A stretch of 64,000 nt of DNA from Pseudoscleropodium purum (taxonomy: Eukaryota > Streptophyta > Bryopsida > Hypnales > Brachytheciaceae): contig OZ017798.1 of NCBI GenBank assembly GCA_963969395.1, positions 21,940,173-22,004,172 of the forward strand, read 5' to 3'. Shown piece after piece: positions 1-13,490 of this stretch. The number at the start of each line of letters is the position of its first letter. Positions within the stretch are counted from its first letter, which is position 1. Under the pieces are notes generated by a model that saw only the letters and a program-made list of their open reading frames with translations, made no database searches and was not told the DNA's origin. A program made the translations under genes and the position numbers.

Positions 1-726
1 TGGGGGAGGCTAAATTGAGGAGTATGTATTAGAAAACGTGTTGACATTACAGTTAGAACGAGGTGATGTTGTTTGTTGTGGGAATGTTGAAGGAAACATG
101 ACGAAGAACATGGTTGCGTATTTTGAAACGTCCACAGAAACGCAACACTGTCACATTGGCAATGAGGGGCTTTTCGAGTGTGGGTAACTTTGGGAAAAAG
201 CAAGTAGGGGCAAGATAAACGCTACTCTAAAATGGAAAATAGAAGTAAAAGGTAAGTCCTTCCTATACATTTCATGAATACATATATAGAAGGATGTTGA
301 AGTTGCACTTCTACAACATTTCTATAATTAATGCATATATATAACAAATAGCTTAGAAAAGAATGAAGGAGTCTTGTAATATAGAGTACTTAAATGTAAT
401 ATTACTTTTGGGCGTGAATTAGTGGCGGAGTGGCTACACAGAACACATGGAAGGAAACTAAGTTTCTATTCAAATTAAGAAGAATTGGTTGAGGAGAACG
501 TTTCTAGTGGACATTTTTTAAGAGTTTTATATCATTGAATTTGAGATGACTATTGTAATTGGTAGTTTAAGCGTTAAAGGGCCATTGCCCCTTGGAGAGA
601 CAAATGGAATCTTGGTTAAGTACCCATGGTTTGTTTTTTCTATGATTTGCAAATCTATTTTCTTAACATTGATAATTTCATTATGTATGGGGGAATTTTT
701 TTTTCTTTTAGTTTGGTGCTCAGGAA
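1..726. other. AT-rich intergenic DNA
   Basis: No convincing gene is visible. Short overlapping ORFs on both strands near 527-746 lack any family resemblance and look like chance reading frames in AT-rich DNA. Confidence 0.5.
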
Positions 727-1820
727 CAAAAGTTATGCCCAAATAAGTTGAGAGTAGGGAATGGGTGGTAGCTACTTCATATTCTGAAATATTAATTTAA
801 TGTTTTCTAAAAATTTTTAGCTCACAAATTAAATTTTGGTGTATATGCAAAGCTTGGATTCATTTCATTTGGATTTTCTATGAAGAATTTTTGGTCTTTC
901 TAGCTCTTTGAGCAACTAGAGCATGATTTTCAAAAAATAGATTGTAGGATGCATATGCGAATGCAATTTCTATAATTTTCCTAGTAACATAATTTGGTTT
1001 GATTTATCTCATGAACTAAAACAACTTCCCATTGGGTTGAATGCATTTTAACCTCTAGAGGACAAAAGCCTTTTCTTTGCCAAAAAACACTCTAAACTTC
1101 CATTTCTGTAGCGAAAGGTAAGAGATTTTTAAAATTGTTTTTTGCCTACATATAATTGTAGTATCTTACACCTAACTAGTATAAAAATGTGTGGAAATTT
1201 TTTAGAGTTTGTAATTGCCCAGATTGCATGATATGAGTGTTTTAAGTAAAATAATAAGTTATTTAGCACATTGTGGGATAAGATTTTTTGGCTTTGAACA
1301 TTTTTAAGTTTAATTTTTTGCACTATGGAGTTCTGCACTTTAAATCTTTATGGTATAAAATAAAATTGAGAGTTTAGAAAAAATCTACAATATTCAAAAA
1401 AATTATTTTTTATTCTTTAAAAAATTGTTAAGTAGAAGTAAGTAAGAGACAAGGAAAATCTCAATTAGTATTAGCTCAAAAATGGAATTAAAATGCACTA
1501 ATCACAATGGTGAAAGTGTTTTAGCAAGCAAAATAGACCATGTGGACCTTTTTTTGGAAAAATTGTAAAAATTGCATTTAGAAATGAATCTTACAAGTTA
1601 TTGTATAAAGAAAATGCTCTGATTGCTCAGAATACAAGATTGTCCATAACTTTCACATAAAAAATCCAAATGGAATGAACCAAAACTGTACATGTATACA
1701 AAAATATGTATGAGGAAATTTATATATGAAAGAATTTTTTTTTTAATTTTAAATTTAAATTTTAAATTTTTTCTTATCGCTTCCCATCCCCTATTATAAG
1801 CTTATTTGGGCATAACTTTT
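727..1820. repeat. Large imperfect inverted repeat (foldback-like)
   Basis: The outermost 20 bases of the two arms, 727-746 and 1801-1820, are exact reverse complements (AAAAGTTATGCCCAAATAAG). The arms stay recognisably complementary inward: around 860-900 against 1650-1690 (a CATTTGGATTTT block), then blocks near 910-960 and 1000-1060 against 1480-1620. A further inverted block links 1130-1200 to about 2280-2330. The centre is AT-rich and non-coding. This resembles a decayed foldback or MITE-like element. I found no clear target duplication, so the class is unassigned. Confidence 0.55.
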
Positions 1821-3023
1821 TTCCCCCATGATGCTAATCCAAATTTGTATCTTCAAAAAAAAATTTATAAAAGAAGGAAAAAATTTGAGCTTGTAGGTAC
1901 ATGCCTAAAATCTCATATGTCTTTTTAAGGGATAGTGGTCCTTCACGAGTTAATTCCATTTTAGACATTTGCTATTAATTTGGATTAAATTTCTACCTCG
2001 TACCTACTTCTATTGAATAATGTTCAAATGCATAAAAAATTAATGTTTTTGAATTAATTTTTTTCTTCTAAAACTCTCAACTACATTCTATACCATAAAG
2101 ATTATTAACTCAAAATTTAGTATTGCACAAAATTAAGATTACGAATGTTCAAAGTAGAAAAGCTAGAGAAATGTGTAGAGAAAATTGTTTTTCCAATAGT
2201 GAACGTGGATATTTTGCAGAATGAGCACTCATAAATTCTAAAATTTTATACATGCATTCACATATTAATTAGGTGTGAGGTCCAACAGTTGTATGTGGGA
2301 AAAAAAACAAATTTTTTTGGTTACATTTTAAAGTAAAAGAAATCCTAAAATACTCACTATTTTAATTAGTTATTTTTAAGAGTGATGTTTTCTTAAAGTA
2401 TTGCTTCAACTTTAAACATTTGATTTTGATGATGAATGATTATGATTTTTCAATTCAACATTTTGTGCAAAGGTGTCTACTGCAAGTCTTCATTTTCTAT
2501 TGTTGAGGGCTCTTTTAAATTAGTGCAATGTGAAAGACATCTTGCAAAGAAAATCCTAATTGATATTTGATTTCACAAGATGTATAATACATTTAAAGAA
2601 ATTGAAAAAAATTTTAGAGCTTACAATTTTAGTTGAGACCAACATTTTGGATATGATCTGGGACAAGAAGAATGATAGAAAGACTACAAATGACTTGCAC
2701 ATATTAGGAAGAGCTTAAGATTTGACTACAAGTGAATTTTTTGAAATTCTTTGGGGCTAAGGTAAAACGGTGACCACATGTACATAAACTAGGTGAAAGC
2801 AAACCACATAGCATTTTTTTTTTCCAGAAAAGGGTACTTGCATTGGCATTTGAGTAATATGCCACCCAAAGAGAATGAAGTAGCATGCCTTGTTAGCATG
2901 CTTTAATGCCATCTTAGAATTTTAACATTGTCATAGTAGACGTCAACTAAGATGTCATGTATCGCATGTAGATGGTTTTTGTGATGTCAATAGAAACAAT
3001 TTTTGTGACATCGAGATTTTTTT
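1821..3023. other. AT-rich intergenic DNA flanking the CACTA element
   Basis: No gene is supported. The last 100 bases contain short repeats of the form GATGTCAA/GACATC that continue beyond the far end of the CACTA element (33150 onward). This agrees with both flanks having been one sequence before insertion. Confidence 0.5.
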
Positions 3024-3560
3024 CACTACAAGAAAAACCTGTCCGGCACAACCGACTAAAGTATGACTGGATGTTCTAAATGACTACACTATGACTAGAG
3101 CTCTGTTATTTCACATTTTACATGACGTTTTTGTAAGGTAGTCATTTTATAGTCATTTTGTAGACGTAGGGATGAAGACTGTTGGAACTGTGACCAAACA
3201 GTGCGTTCATCCGCTGGTTTTTTGTGAGCGCATTGTTCAATGGCATGACGTGGGCGGATGACGACTTTCGGTTGACATACTCAGTTGTATGGTAGTCCGT
3301 TAATGACTGTGTTTTGCCTGCATGAATGACTTCTTCCTACTAAGGAATGACTGATCTGTACTAGGAGATGATTGTGATGTCCACAGTCAACATACTCAAA
3401 CTTGAAATTATATTCTTTCCCATGAGATTAGTGGAAATCAAGGCATCCTACGGTCTTGAAAATGAATTTAAAAAAAACTCACATGCACTGAAACAAAATT
3501 ATAGTCATCCACATGTGGAAGACCTCTTTCATTTTGCTGTGTAAGGCAAATGGAAGGGTG
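3024..3560. repeat. CACTA left terminal and subterminal region
   Basis: The terminal inverted repeat starts at 3024. It is followed by many copies of TGACT/AGTCA-type words (for example near 3062, 3090, 3140, 3300, 3330 and 3360). Such subterminal repeats are the known binding sites for CACTA-encoded DNA-binding proteins. The binding role here is inferred. Confidence 0.75.
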
Positions 3561-3597
3561 TGAGCATAATTCCTAGAGAAAAAGAATGCTCATCAAC

Positions 3598-6273
3598 CTA
3601 GTATATTGCATGTACTAACAAATTGTCCTCAGGTGACAAATCAATGGCCCCAATTAGAGACGGTACTTGTGAAGGTGTTGACACCACTTCTGGAGCTATA
3701 AGACCAGGAGTTTTTACAGTGGTACTTATGAATACATTAGGACTATCCAACACCTCCCTTTTAGCTCGTGCTTCTTTTTGCAAAACTATTTTCCATCCTA
3801 GTTTCTGTGGCACATCAGAGAAGAAGACTTGTGTTGCTTGGTTGGAAAAATAAAGGGCTCTGACATGCGTGGTAGTTTGTGCTTGAAGTTGACCATCAAA
3901 AAGCCAGCATCATCGTGGACATACGTTGCATTGCCTCTATTATCTATAGTCTTCATCCATTGGCATCGGAAAAGAATGATTGGTGTATGTAGTGGCCCAT
4001 AGTCAAGCTTCAATATGTCCTTTAGAACTCCGACGTAGTTCACGGACACATTCGTTGCATCTGCAGTCGGTACTTCAAAATACGAAGCTACTCCGGAATT
4101 ATATGTTTGGAAACGATGTGTATCTCCATCATCTACTCTGAAATGGCTACCGAATGATTTCATCTTCGTATATCTTGCTACCTTCTGTGATGGTTTTCTG
4201 ATGAGCATCAATCGATCCTTGTCTTCAGGGTTTGTCACATCGAATGCCGAGTTCTGTACTACATTCGGGAGCCAGTCCTCAAATGCTGGAATAGTCGCAT
4301 CTTGCTGAACTTCGGCCTTCCAATTCCTATAGTTGAAGGTAGAAATGTGAACCTCCAATACATAGAACTCAAAATAGAGACCACTTCCTACAAGATTTCA
4401 ACTACAGCAAAAGGAGTTCACGGTTTAGGTGATCAGTGGTTTCTTCTGATCAATGACTCGGTTACAACTGCACTTAGTCATTTTATAGTAAGAGCTGTCA
4501 TCCAATGACTAGCTGTGACTCACAGTTGACTACACAACAACTCGCACTTCACTTTGTCATTGCTACTAACATAGAGTATTTCAGCATTGTTCATCTTGGT
4601 ATTGCACATTCTTTTCCATTGGAAGACATAGAAAATAAAATAAAAAAAATAGTACATCTGTGCCTAACGTACATATGCATAGAAAACAAATAAGGTATAC
4701 GGTCTACTTACAAATAATTTTGCTGCAAACAAGACACATTGGCCAAAACGTACTGATGTGCCACATCCCGAAGTGCAGGAGTCATCATGTACGGTCTTCC
4801 TACGCCCTGTAGCACCTCCTTTGCATCGCCATACTCTTCGTCAGCATCCCAGACACGCCTCTCTGTGAACTGAAAGCTCTGTAGGTACTTCGTTACAAAT
4901 CCAATGCATTCATCTTTGAGGTATCCCTCAGCCATACATGCTTCAGGGCGAGCCAAATTCCTCACATGATTTTTCAATGTTTTCATGTACCGTTCTATTG
5001 GGTACATCCACCTTGCGCTGACTGGACCACCTAAGTCCAGCTCTTGAACCAAATGATATGGGTGGGTGTGTCATTATGTCAAAGAATGACGGTGGGAATT
5101 CCATCTCCAACAAAGCCATGGTCTCCGCCACATCGGCTTCCAAGGAAGAGAATTCAGCGGGATTGTATGCTTTAGTACAAATTCTTCTGAAAACCTTACT
5201 CATCCTCATGATAGCCATCCTAGGACCTGGTTCTATCAAACCTCTCAAAGCCAATGGTAATATTTGTTGCATTAAGACATGATAATCATGAGACTTCAGT
5301 CCACCAAAGTTTTTCTTACGTAAGTGCTTGCCCAAGTCGGAAGAATAGCTTGTTGGTGTCTTCAAAGACTCAATGCACGTTAAGAATACTTCAAGCTCTG
5401 CATCTCTCAATACATATGGTGCTGCAGGTTTCACCATCTTCATTGGATTCCTTGGGTGCGCAGTTAGCCACAAATGCGGTCGTATATTCCGCCTCTGTAA
5501 GTCCCGCCTTACTTTCACAGTGTCTTTCTTCCGAGTGATGGTTTTCAAAAAGTTCTTTGCCAAGTTCATTTCGCAATGCATGACATCCAAAGTGTAGCGA
5601 ATAAGCAATTTCTACATGCACTCAGGAGACGGTATAAGAATTCAATCGTGAATTGTTGTCTGCGCTGGAGCAATGAATAACTATAATTTCACTACATGAC
5701 TATGGCACATCTGAGAAATGACTAATTAGTAGGACAGACACAGTTGAAAGAGAGTCACTGCTAAGTCAGTACTGTCCACCTCACAACTAAGTAACACCTA
5801 TCCTATTGTCTCATTATTGTACTTGTAGTCTGCGACCACCACACTGGAACATCGGCACCTCAATTAACAAGTTCTTTATATGCATAGTTTGTAGGCCAAT
5901 ACCATAGACAGACAATCTAAAGTGGTTTGACAATAGGCCACTAGATCAGTAAACTGCATTAACATGTTCGTGGAAATTAGAATTGAACTCTAGAAAGTCT
6001 TCAATACTTAATTTGACACATATTACCAGCGTCTGAAGACAACATTACCTTCCAGTAAGGCAACCTGTACAGGATGCTCAATTGTTTGACACCATGTACT
6101 TTAGATGGGTCCCTTGATCCTGCTTCTCGATTTGGCGCTGCTTTCCATGCTTCATAGTTGGCTGCATGCTGTAGCTGTTCCTCGACCGTCACTCGTGGAG
6201 GCTTCAGTCGATTCTCCATACAACCATCAAATAAGTCTTTCATGTGAGCTGACTTGTAATTGTGTCTTTCTGG
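3598..6273 (-). pseudogene. CACTA tnp2 transposase, C-terminal half (DUF4218 and DUF4216), broken
   Basis: This is the downstream half of the tnp2 transposase, the nuclear enzyme that cuts CACTA ends. The exon at 6273-6049 (YKSAHMKDLFDG, then LPYWK) runs directly into the right side of the hAT insertion at 19377. A GT-AG intron is inferred at 6048-5612. The next exon opens with KLLIRYTLDVMHCE, matching the tnp2 LDVMH motif that carries a catalytic Asp. It continues into a DUF4218-type region (HPP..HLVQEL..GGPVSARWMYPIERYMKTLK). A probable splice donor (GTAAGT) lies at 4711. The last exon (about 4389-3598) has a DUF4216-type core (YVGVLKDILKLDYGP..ILFRCQW). Two frameshifts are visible: about one extra base near 5063, and another near 3845-3852. 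The gene is therefore dead even without the hAT. Confidence 0.88.
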
Positions 6274-6440
6274 TAGGGTTGACGAATCTCTACGTCCGCC
6301 CCAAAATAGCGTCCGTTTTCCGGACGTTCGGACGCACGGACGCTAGCGGACGTAGTGTCCCTCCCGCCGTCGGAAGGCGGACACGCGGGGCCAGGCGGCC
6401 GGGCGGGGCGGACGGACGGGGCGGCTTAGAAAACCCGTTT
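6274..6440. repeat. hAT left terminal and GC-rich subterminal region
   Basis: The terminal repeat TAGGGTTGACGAAT is followed by dense CpG-rich words (ACGTCCGCCCC, then repeated GCGGACG/GGGCGG). The first 100 bases align closely, in reverse complement, with the right end of the 22300-22556 miniature, including the CCCCAAAATAGC block. It probably contains transposase binding sites; this is inferred. Confidence 0.8.
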
Positions 6441-6775
6441 TGGGTTTTTTGTTTTGATTGTTTTCACCAATGAGAGATTGAGAGTGAAGTCATTTTGATT
6501 TTGATTTTTCTTATATTGCAATTGCGATTCAATAGAGTTGTATATCACTATTTATGTAAAAGCTAAAATATAAAATATATTTTTAATTTTTTTTGTTGAA
6601 TTTCATTTTGCTTTAGAAACAAAATCACTTTAAAATCCAGCGAGATGTATATCATCAATAAACAAAAAAATCTATAATAAAATGATTGAAAAAACCATTG
6701 TCATTTGTCAACATGAGCTCCATATATCATGAGCAACTAAACAATCAAACATCTAAATTCACATCTCCACAATTC

Positions 6776-9700
6776 CTATGGACGCCAATCCACATCTCTT
6801 CTAACCTCAGCCCCACTACTCTCTCCTACAGCTCTCCATTCAAAATCTTCATTATTGGAGTCATCTTCATTGTCGGAGTCATCTTCATTGTTGGAATCAA
6901 GTATCGTTGTCTCCTTCAAGTCTTCTGTCGAAGTAGGTTTACTCCCTTCTTTCGAATTTAATTTTTCTTTTTTTACTTTGACAAAACAATTAGAGGCTTT
7001 TTGAATAGGAACCTTTCTTTTCTTTCTATTTGACAAAGTAGCAACATTTTCATCAAGAGGGGTCCTATTCTTCACTGGAGAGATAGCAAAAGGTTGCATT
7101 TTTCTTTTCGCTTTCACGTTACTCGATTCTTGAACCATCAATCTCGATGTAGGGTCGACATGTCCATGAACGGTTATCTCCACTTTGGCTTTCTTTTGAA
7201 GTAATAGAGTGCCGTTTGTTGATTTGATGGGTTCTTGCGCCATTCCTTTTCCTAAAATGCAAGCACGCAAAGATGCCAATGGCATCCGATCACTATCCGT
7301 ATCACTTAGGCTTGTAGGTGATGACGCTACTTTCCGTAGATTACCGCCTGTAGAAATTTCTTTGGAAATGTTCATTAGGCGTTTTCCATATCCACAGCTC
7401 TGAGAATCATTCAATCGTGTGCTAACAGACTTCAACGGTATTGGTGGAAGAGCACTAGATCTCGGTACTTCAAAAATTGACTTCATTGGCTCCTTTCCTT
7501 TATCACTCTTCACAATTGCCGAATTTGTGACTGCCATCCCAAGTGAATCATTATTTTTTTGTACCGCAATATTTGGTTCCCTCTCATCACCACTATTGTT
7601 GCCCACATCTTTTGGAACGTCCACCTCCATGACCGCATCTTCTCTTTTGTCGTTTCCTTGCACTACATTTAATGCCACAGATGGAGATTGAGAAATTAAA
7701 ACTTCTTCATTTCTCCCATCATCACCAATAGCATTCTCATTGATTTTCACCTCTTTGGCAATAGCGTTTGCCTTTTCCGATAGAATGTTTTCGCTATTCA
7801 AGTATCCCGTTCTATTGCAATATGCAGCTAAAAAAGGTAGATTCTCCTCTCCCCCTACATTGTCCTCGTCTTCACAAAAGGTATATGCATCGTTTGCATT
7901 GTCGGGAACGACATCCTTGCGGTTTAGATGATAATCATGCATATCATTCACCAAATCGGGAAAGTCTTGCATAACGTCTTCATCTCCCCATGCTGTCGCA
8001 CGATTGAAGTCATCTCCGCCATCTACAGCTGAAAGGGTCCTTTCCAAATCCTCGTCATCATCGTCATCATCGTCATCATCGTCATCATCGTCTTCTAACG
8101 TCGGCCTATCTGAATCCTCTGATTCCATCGGATCCACATTATCATTATACCATTTTTTTTCATCTTTTTCCTTCGATGCGTTTAATACTTTGGAATTGGT
8201 ATACACATACACCAAATCCACTGCTCTCTCCGGCTTCAATTTATTTCGAGATTTGTTGTGAACAAAAGAATAGTTGCTCCAATTCCGTTCACATGAAGAT
8301 GATGACACCGGTTGAGCCAATATCCTCTTCGCTAATGGAGCTATAAACTTGCCACATGCACCTTCAAAATCCCACCAAGCATGTGCGGACAACATTTGAT
8401 CTCCCGGATTCAACATATTGTGGAATGGAGGTTCCTTGTGTCGAAAAACTACAAATTCCTTCACCATTGCTGCATATTCATCCGGTTTACATATTCTCTC
8501 CAAAACTTTCTTACATCCTGACATTGCATCTGTGTCATCCGCTAGCTCTTTGTCATGAAGAAGGTATGGATTCAAAAGAGCTGCGGCTGATTGGAGATCG
8601 TTGTCCACCATTCTTCTTCGGGTATAAAAAGACTGTACCAATGGAATTGCAAGTTCTTCTAGCAAACAAAATGGTGGACTTTGTAATCCGTTCACGTGCT
8701 TCTCTAACTTCCTCATGATATGCAACACCTTCCCCATGCATGGTGATTTTGAATCCAAATCGCGGAGTGCACATATGATTGGTTCAACCATCTCCACATA
8801 ATTGATGGACCGATTCCAAAAATGGTCATCAAGAACAATTTTCTTCACCGCTAAGGCCAAGTCTTTTGGTTGGACTTTAGCTCCACGTTTCTTCTTGAGA
8901 GTATGTACATACTCAACCCATTGCGGATCTACCACCGTTTGTTCCAATGCTCCTCTCAATTTTGTCAAACGCTCCATCATGATAAATTTAGAGGCGAACC
9001 TTGTATCTCCAGGCATCAAGAGACCAAGATTTGGCGAATACTTTCGCAATAGAGCTAGCGGCATATGTCTCTTCCTGATAAATTTAGCTACAAGAACTCC
9101 TTTATCCAATTTGGAAGCAATCCATTTCTGTGCAGCCTAATCCTTCAACAACAAATTCAATGTACGTACCACGCACCCTTGGTAAAAAATATGAGGATAT
9201 TTTGCAGATATTACATCCCATGCGGCCGGATTCACGGGAGCATTATCCGTAGTTATTAACACGACATTCTTGGACCCCACTTGTTCAATGAACTTTTCCA
9301 ACACAGCTGCCAAGTACTCCGCATTTTTTTCACAACCACTTGTATCCACAGATCCAAGAAATTCTTCACCTGCGGATGATACAAGCATGGCATTGATGAG
9401 AGGTCGATTAGTCACTGAGCTCCATCCATCAATGGACAATGTTGCTCCAAATTTTCGAATGCTATTTTCGGTCCGTGCATTCAACTGTGTCTGAATGTTG
9501 GTCTTCGCCTCATTCAACAATTTGTACCGAAGGTCGTGGTATGAAGGAGGAATGTATGGCCTACCAAACGCAGCCGTTTTCTTCATTGCTTCTTTAAAAG
9601 CTGGATTTCGAGCCACGGAAAATGGTATGTTCGCTGAATAAAAAAAATTTGTCCACACAGAATGTAATTTGCGTCTATGACTTTCTTCAAACCCATTCAC

Positions 9701-10159
9701 TAAGCTGCCTTGCCTTTGAGGCCTAGAACTTGATGCCCTCGGGGTTTCACGTTCACCACAAGCTTCCGTACTCAAAGTCATTTCAGTTGTGGCACATACC
9801 ATTGATACCAATTCTTTGGACGCTGGACAAGAATCTTCGTGGTCAGAATGCGACACGGCCTTTCCGGCCGAAAACTCTTGAACATCTGAAGGGCCAGGGT
9901 TGCCATCCACATTGTCCATTACAACGCGTTTTGGAAAAACTCCTTCGCAATGCCGAAATAAATCTCGAACTGCCATTGATAATCGTGGACAAAGGCTCAC
10001 CCCTTTATCACGTACACCTTCAGGCCCAGAATAGCGTAAGTGGCTGAACATACGGCTGAGCTTCCTTGACATGCTCGCTTTGCAAAGCCTACATTTTACT
10101 TTACCACCCTCTTGCATACTAAACCAAGGAGAAAAATCCCCCGTCGGTTTGGCCACCAT
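6776..10159 (-). pseudogene. hAT transposase (BED finger, DUF659, hAT dimerisation), split by a stop codon
   Basis: This is a cut-and-paste transposase of the BED/DUF659 type. The likely start is the Met at 10159 (MVAKPTGDFSPWF); an upstream in-frame Met at 10252 also exists. A BED-like zinc finger follows (KCRLCKASMSRKLSRMFSHL). The DUF659 part carries SIDGWSS and TTDNAPVN, which hold the first two catalytic aspartates. An in-frame TAG at 9139-9137 then interrupts it, and the same frame resumes at once (AAQKWIASKLDKG). The C-terminal dimerisation region contains SSSCERNWS and NKLKPERAVDLVYVY. Beyond it lies an unusual tail of about 450 residues with an Asp run (near 8040-8095) and basic NLS-like clusters such as NRKKRK. 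Stop suppression or a short intron are possible, but simple decay is likelier. Confidence 0.88.
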
Positions 10160-10252
10160 AGTGACAAGTGTATGTTTTACCTCAATTTCAAAAGAAACCA
10201 ATAAAATGTTTTCAATTTGAAACCCACAACGTGACAATGTATACAATATCAA

Positions 10253-10465
10253 TAAAATTAGTCACACAAAGCTTTGAAAATCAAAGCCCCCCTGTCCACC
10301 AAACTATGCATTATCAAACAAGAGACTCAATAAATTGAAGCTCATAGCCCTTGGAAATCTTAGCGTTCGATTTTTCGAGAGTGAATACCAAAGCTTCTCT
10401 TCTAACATTTATAGTCCCCTCCAGAAAATTAATGGTTCATTTTTAGGGTTTCCATTCAAAAACAA
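10253..10465. promoter_or_regulatory. Upstream region of the hAT transposase gene
   Basis: This is a short AT-rich leader between the transposase start and the GC-rich array at 10466. It presumably holds the 5' untranslated region and core promoter of the minus-strand gene. No single TATA box stands out. Confidence 0.35.
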
Positions 10466-10712
10466 GAAACGGCCCGGACGGGGCTGAAGCGGACGAGCGG
10501 ACGGGGGTGGGCGGACAGGGCGGGCGGATGGACCGGTCGGACCGGTCGGACAGGGCGGTCGGACGCGGCGGATGGGGCGGGCGGACGGGGCGGGCGGACG
10601 GGACTATCCGCACTGTCCGCCTTCCGACGCCGTCCGCGCTTTGGACACGCCGACCGCCCTACTTAAACACTGACCGCCGACGGCGTCCGCCCAGTTGTAC
10701 ATTGGAGCATCC
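10466..10712. repeat. GC-rich GTCCGCCC-type array upstream of the transposase gene
   Basis: This is a CpG-dense degenerate array, read as GGGCGGAC on the plus strand and GTCCGCCC in the transposase sense. It includes a tandem CGGACCGGT stretch. The same words occur at both hAT ends and upstream of the kinase-like gene, so it may be a promoter and transposase-binding region of this element. Confidence 0.6.
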
Positions 10713-13490
10713 TAAGAGGTCGATATTACTCAAAAAGAGCGGTAACATTTCCAAAAAAAAACAGCCTAATAATCACTGCTAAATGAAGATCAATGTAATT
10801 GATTTATCATTTAAAAAAAAAAAATCTAAACCCTAAACCCTATACCCTAATTACCCTAAACCTTTTCTTTTCTCCCCTAAATTGTTTTACGAATGAGGGG
10901 AATGTGGTTAAGTTGAATATGTTTGGATTATTTACTCATATTATCCTCTAAATCGGTTTTGAGAAGATCTGAAGATGGTGGGGATTTTTTTAAAGTTCAT
11001 TAGGAAATCAAATGTTTTGCAAAAATAATCAATTCCTTTTTCATCATAAGCAAATGAAATTTTAAAAAAAGGCCCCAATACATAATTAGAATAACAGTTT
11101 AATGGATTTCAACCTCATGATATTTAATGAAAGGTTGTGTTTTCTAATTAGAAGTGCATCACGATCTTCAAATGAACATCGAGTCTTTCATATTTTTTAA
11201 TGAAATTTTTATTAGATTTGAAAACAAAGAAAAAGAATCAATGTTTTAACTTTCAAATCATATATGGCTATATTTTTCTTTAAAAACATAGAAAAATTCG
11301 TTACTTGAGTTGATTGAGTAGAATACATTATACACTTATACATGTGCTATATTTATTTTGAAGGGTAATTCCAATATTCTTATTTCAGATGTTTTTAAAT
11401 ATTAATTTTAAAAAAAAGAGGGTTCATTGATTAAAGATCTAAAAAATTGACAAACATAATTTCTATTATAAATAGGAATTGAATTCGGAATTCGAATTTT
11501 GAAATGATTCAAATGAATAAGATATTGATTATAAAATATTTCTTTGTTTGAGTTTTCAAAATGAATTCACGAAACAATTGTAAACTTTTGAACTTAGGTA
11601 TATGGTATTGTTTTTGGTTTGTACTTTGTAGAATATAATACTTCAATTTTAATCCTAAATAAATGAAAAAATTCCACATGAATGAAATGTTTCTATGTAT
11701 TGCATAAAGATTTCTACCAACTACTATGATAATTAAATACATTGTTACATTTCATAAAATATTCTACATAGAAAAAGAAAATCATTTCAGTTTTCAATCA
11801 TGATAAACGATGTCTTCTACTCTTTCTGTTATATGTTCGTTTTGTATAACGTGTATATTGTACAATCTTTGAGAGCATGGGAGTTCATTTTTGACTCTCA
11901 TTGAAATAGAAAATATATTTGTGTTTGGATTTTGAAATCATTATCACATTATGTATTCTACGGTCTTGCAAGAATGCATCTTGCTCCTTCCTTTGAATCC
12001 TTTTGATATTTTTCTTTTTTCCTTTGCTTTCTCGTAGGGCTCTTGTTCTCTTGTTCTCTTCATTTGACCAGCCTATTTGGCTTGGCTCTTAGTTTTTCTT
12101 TTTTTTAATGCAATGGTTTATACATATGTTATAAAAAATATATATTATTTATTTAAAATTAATATATTGATGAACAAACTCATAAAGGCATTCAATGCTT
12201 TCACATTTAAAGTTATAAATCTATCATAAATCACTCTTGCAAATTTGAATGATTGAATCGAAAATTTGAAAATGTAATTACAAGAGCTTTCAATTCAATC
12301 AATTGCATAAATCATAAATGTTGAAATGCAACTCGTATGAGTTTAGCATCTATGAAGATTAATTCATGCCATCCACATGCAATTTTCCAATTTAATAAAA
12401 TGCAATTGAATACTTCCATTTCTTTCCCTTCAATTCTCCAAGTAACATTCACTTCATATCTTTCTCTATTTGTTTATTTAATTTTTGGGAACAAATGGAG
12501 AAACCATCTTTGTTTATATTTGAACATGCACTCTTATTTGATTGATGAAGAATAGATCTATGAAATATATAATCATTGATTTGTTCATGTTGATTTATCT
12601 AATATATTTTATATATGTATATATATTTATATATATATATATATATCATTAAAGGAGTATGGAAGACAAAATTGACAAATTGTGTTCAAATGTTGTTGAT
12701 TTTGAAATGATTTAGTACTATATCATTTATAAGAATATTATAATAGTATTATGTTATAATATTCCTAAAACAATTGCAACAAATATTAAAATACATGCTA
12801 AGTTAGGTTTGTTAGCCTACGAATTGTTCATTAATAGACATAATTGAATAGCCCCCTTAAATGAAACACTCAATATCTAATATCTTACAATCCAAATGGT
12901 GGATTTGTCTAAAATTTTTTTCACATCTTTTCCAACTAATTTACTACAAGATCCTACGGTTACATATGCCCCAAAGTATTTTTCTTCCAAGACTTGGTAT
13001 TTGCACTACTACTGGAAGTTTTGAAGTGTTTTTAGTGAAAAGAACTTTAGGGGCTAAACATCTATACCATTAGATTTTGAAAAAAGAACAATTTGCTTCA
13101 TTGGGGATAATTATAAGTCCATGCTCTTTTTCGATAGCCAAAACACACTTGCAAGGACTTGGACATTTAGCGGTTTACTAAGTGATTAGACGTCAACTAA
13201 TTCAATTTAATAGTAGAATTTTTATTCAACTACCTTCTTACAATTGCTTTATACACAATGCAACGTGAATATTTGGGTACATATATTAAATGTAGCAATC
13301 CTTTCGTGAATTTTTGCACATTTTAGCTCATATCTTTGTACAAAAATATCATTTATCAAGAATTCATAAATTTGGTCATAAAAGAAGGCTACCTTTTTTA
13401 ATTTCAAATTTTACATTGAATGAATGAAAAGTTAGTTGAACTATACAGTGCCATGAAGACCTTTGTTTATCGTGCAAAATATGGGTTTAG
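10713..13490. other. AT-rich non-coding interior of the hAT element
   Basis: There are no supported genes. The stretch holds a telomere-like run of CCCTAAA-type repeats at about 10829-10862 and a TA microsatellite near 12600-12650. The region near 12870-13040 is, in reverse complement, similar to part of the TTAA-bounded element at 35200-36128: blocks equivalent to GTAGGATCTYGTAG and AAAAGATGTRGAAAAAATTT. It may be a decayed relative of that family. Confidence 0.5.
10829..10862. repeat. Interstitial telomere-like repeat
   Basis: Several consecutive CCCTAAA or near-CCCTAAA units match the plant telomere heptamer. Such short interstitial runs are common in plants and often lie near promoters; no function is implied. 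Confidence 0.6.

Noticed and set aside
10829..10862. Possible true telomere
   Set aside because: Only a few imperfect CCCTAAA units, internal to a transposon and flanked by ordinary DNA.
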